DNA of 5,548 nt from Porticoccaceae bacterium (GTDB lineage: Bacteria > Pseudomonadota > Gammaproteobacteria > Pseudomonadales > Porticoccaceae), in the NCBI GenBank assembly GCA_023229065.1, contig JALNZZ010000137.1, positions 1-5,548 on the forward strand. The letters run 5' to 3'. The notes under the pieces are model-generated. The model saw only the letters and a program-made list of their open reading frames with translations. It was not told the origin of the DNA and did no database searches. Both the position numbers and the translations under genes were made by a program. Of the stretch, positions 5,310 through 5,548 are shown piece by piece; the stretch's first letter is position 1, and every line of letters begins with the position of its first letter.

Positions 5310-5548
5310 TGGCGGGCGCCAGGCATGTCTTTCCCATTGCTCTGCTGAGCAGTCTGTTGGTGGCCTTTCTACTCCATTTCTGGCCGTTGCGTGGTGATTG
5401 GGGCTACTGGCGTCCGATGGTCGTGTTCCTGGTGGTCATTTACTGGCTGATGCGCGAGCCTCATCAGCTGGGGCTGGGTTTTGCCTGGTTCACGGGGCTG
5501 GCGCTGGATGTGCTCGCCGACGGGATACTCGGCCAGCGGGCGCTGAGC
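5309..5548 (+). CDS. mreD: Rod shape-determining protein MreD, partial (C-terminus beyond right edge)
   Basis: MreD is a small polytopic inner-membrane protein that works with MreC and RodA/PBP2 in lateral wall growth. The first 80 codons are present, about half of the usual ~160 residues, and the frame is open to the window edge. The sequence shows a hydrophobic helix at about 8-25 (FPIALLSSLLVAFLLHF), a second at about 40-51 (MVVFLVVIYWLM) and a third beginning near 57 (LGLGFAWFTGLALDVLADG). The WPLRGDWGYWRPMVVFLVVIYWLMREPHQLGLGFAW arrangement (residues 27-62) and the GLALDVLADGILGQRAL segment (65-79) are typical of proteobacterial MreD. The ATG shares its first base with the mreC stop (TGATG), and an AGGAG sits eight bases upstream. 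It is the third gene of the mre operon. Confidence 0.93.
   Translation, partial: MAGARHVFPIALLSSLLVAFLLHFWPLRGDWGYWRPMVVFLVVIYWLMREPHQLGLGFAWFTGLALDVLADGILGQRALS

Overview
The window is a conserved housekeeping locus from a proteobacterium, most likely a gammaproteobacterium. It holds two divergent operons. On the minus strand lie gatC, gatA and gatB (read right to left, gatB cut by the left edge), encoding the three subunits of the tRNA-dependent amidotransferase GatCAB. On the plus strand lie mreB, mreC and mreD (mreD cut by the right edge), encoding the core of the rod-shape elongation machinery. From family knowledge, the same gatCAB/mreBCD head-to-head order occurs in Pseudomonas. The protein sequences also read closest to gammaproteobacterial versions. 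The moderately high GC content fits a pseudomonad-like or marine gammaproteobacterium, but genus cannot be decided from the sequence alone.

Layout: gatB 1-1103 (minus, 3' end missing); gatA 1100-2557 (minus, ATGA overlap with gatB); a 124-nt gap with a degenerate 16-nt tandem repeat; gatC 2682-2969 (minus); a 215-nt divergent promoter region 2970-3184 with chained inverted repeats and a 15-nt direct repeat next to mreB; mreB 3185-4219 (plus); a 172-nt hairpin-rich spacer; mreC 4392-5309 (plus, on my reading); mreD 5309-5548 (plus, TGATG overlap with mreC, 3' end missing).

GatCAB converts misacylated Glu-tRNA(Gln) and/or Asp-tRNA(Asn) to the correct amidated tRNA. GatA releases ammonia from glutamine, GatB activates the tRNA-bound carboxylate, and GatC clamps the two together. 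MreB forms membrane-attached filaments under the inner membrane, MreC spans the membrane and reaches the periplasm, and MreD is a polytopic membrane partner. Together they guide lateral cell-wall synthesis.

I found no new multi-gene system, mobile element, CRISPR array or stable RNA gene. The observation most worth a second look is the start of mreC. The conserved cytoplasmic N-terminus (KRLFTTGPS...) is encoded upstream of the first in-frame ATG/GTG/TTG codon. The best start by homology and Shine-Dalgarno spacing is a non-standard ATC at 4392. Secondary observations are small repeats and possible RNA structures in the three non-coding gaps.
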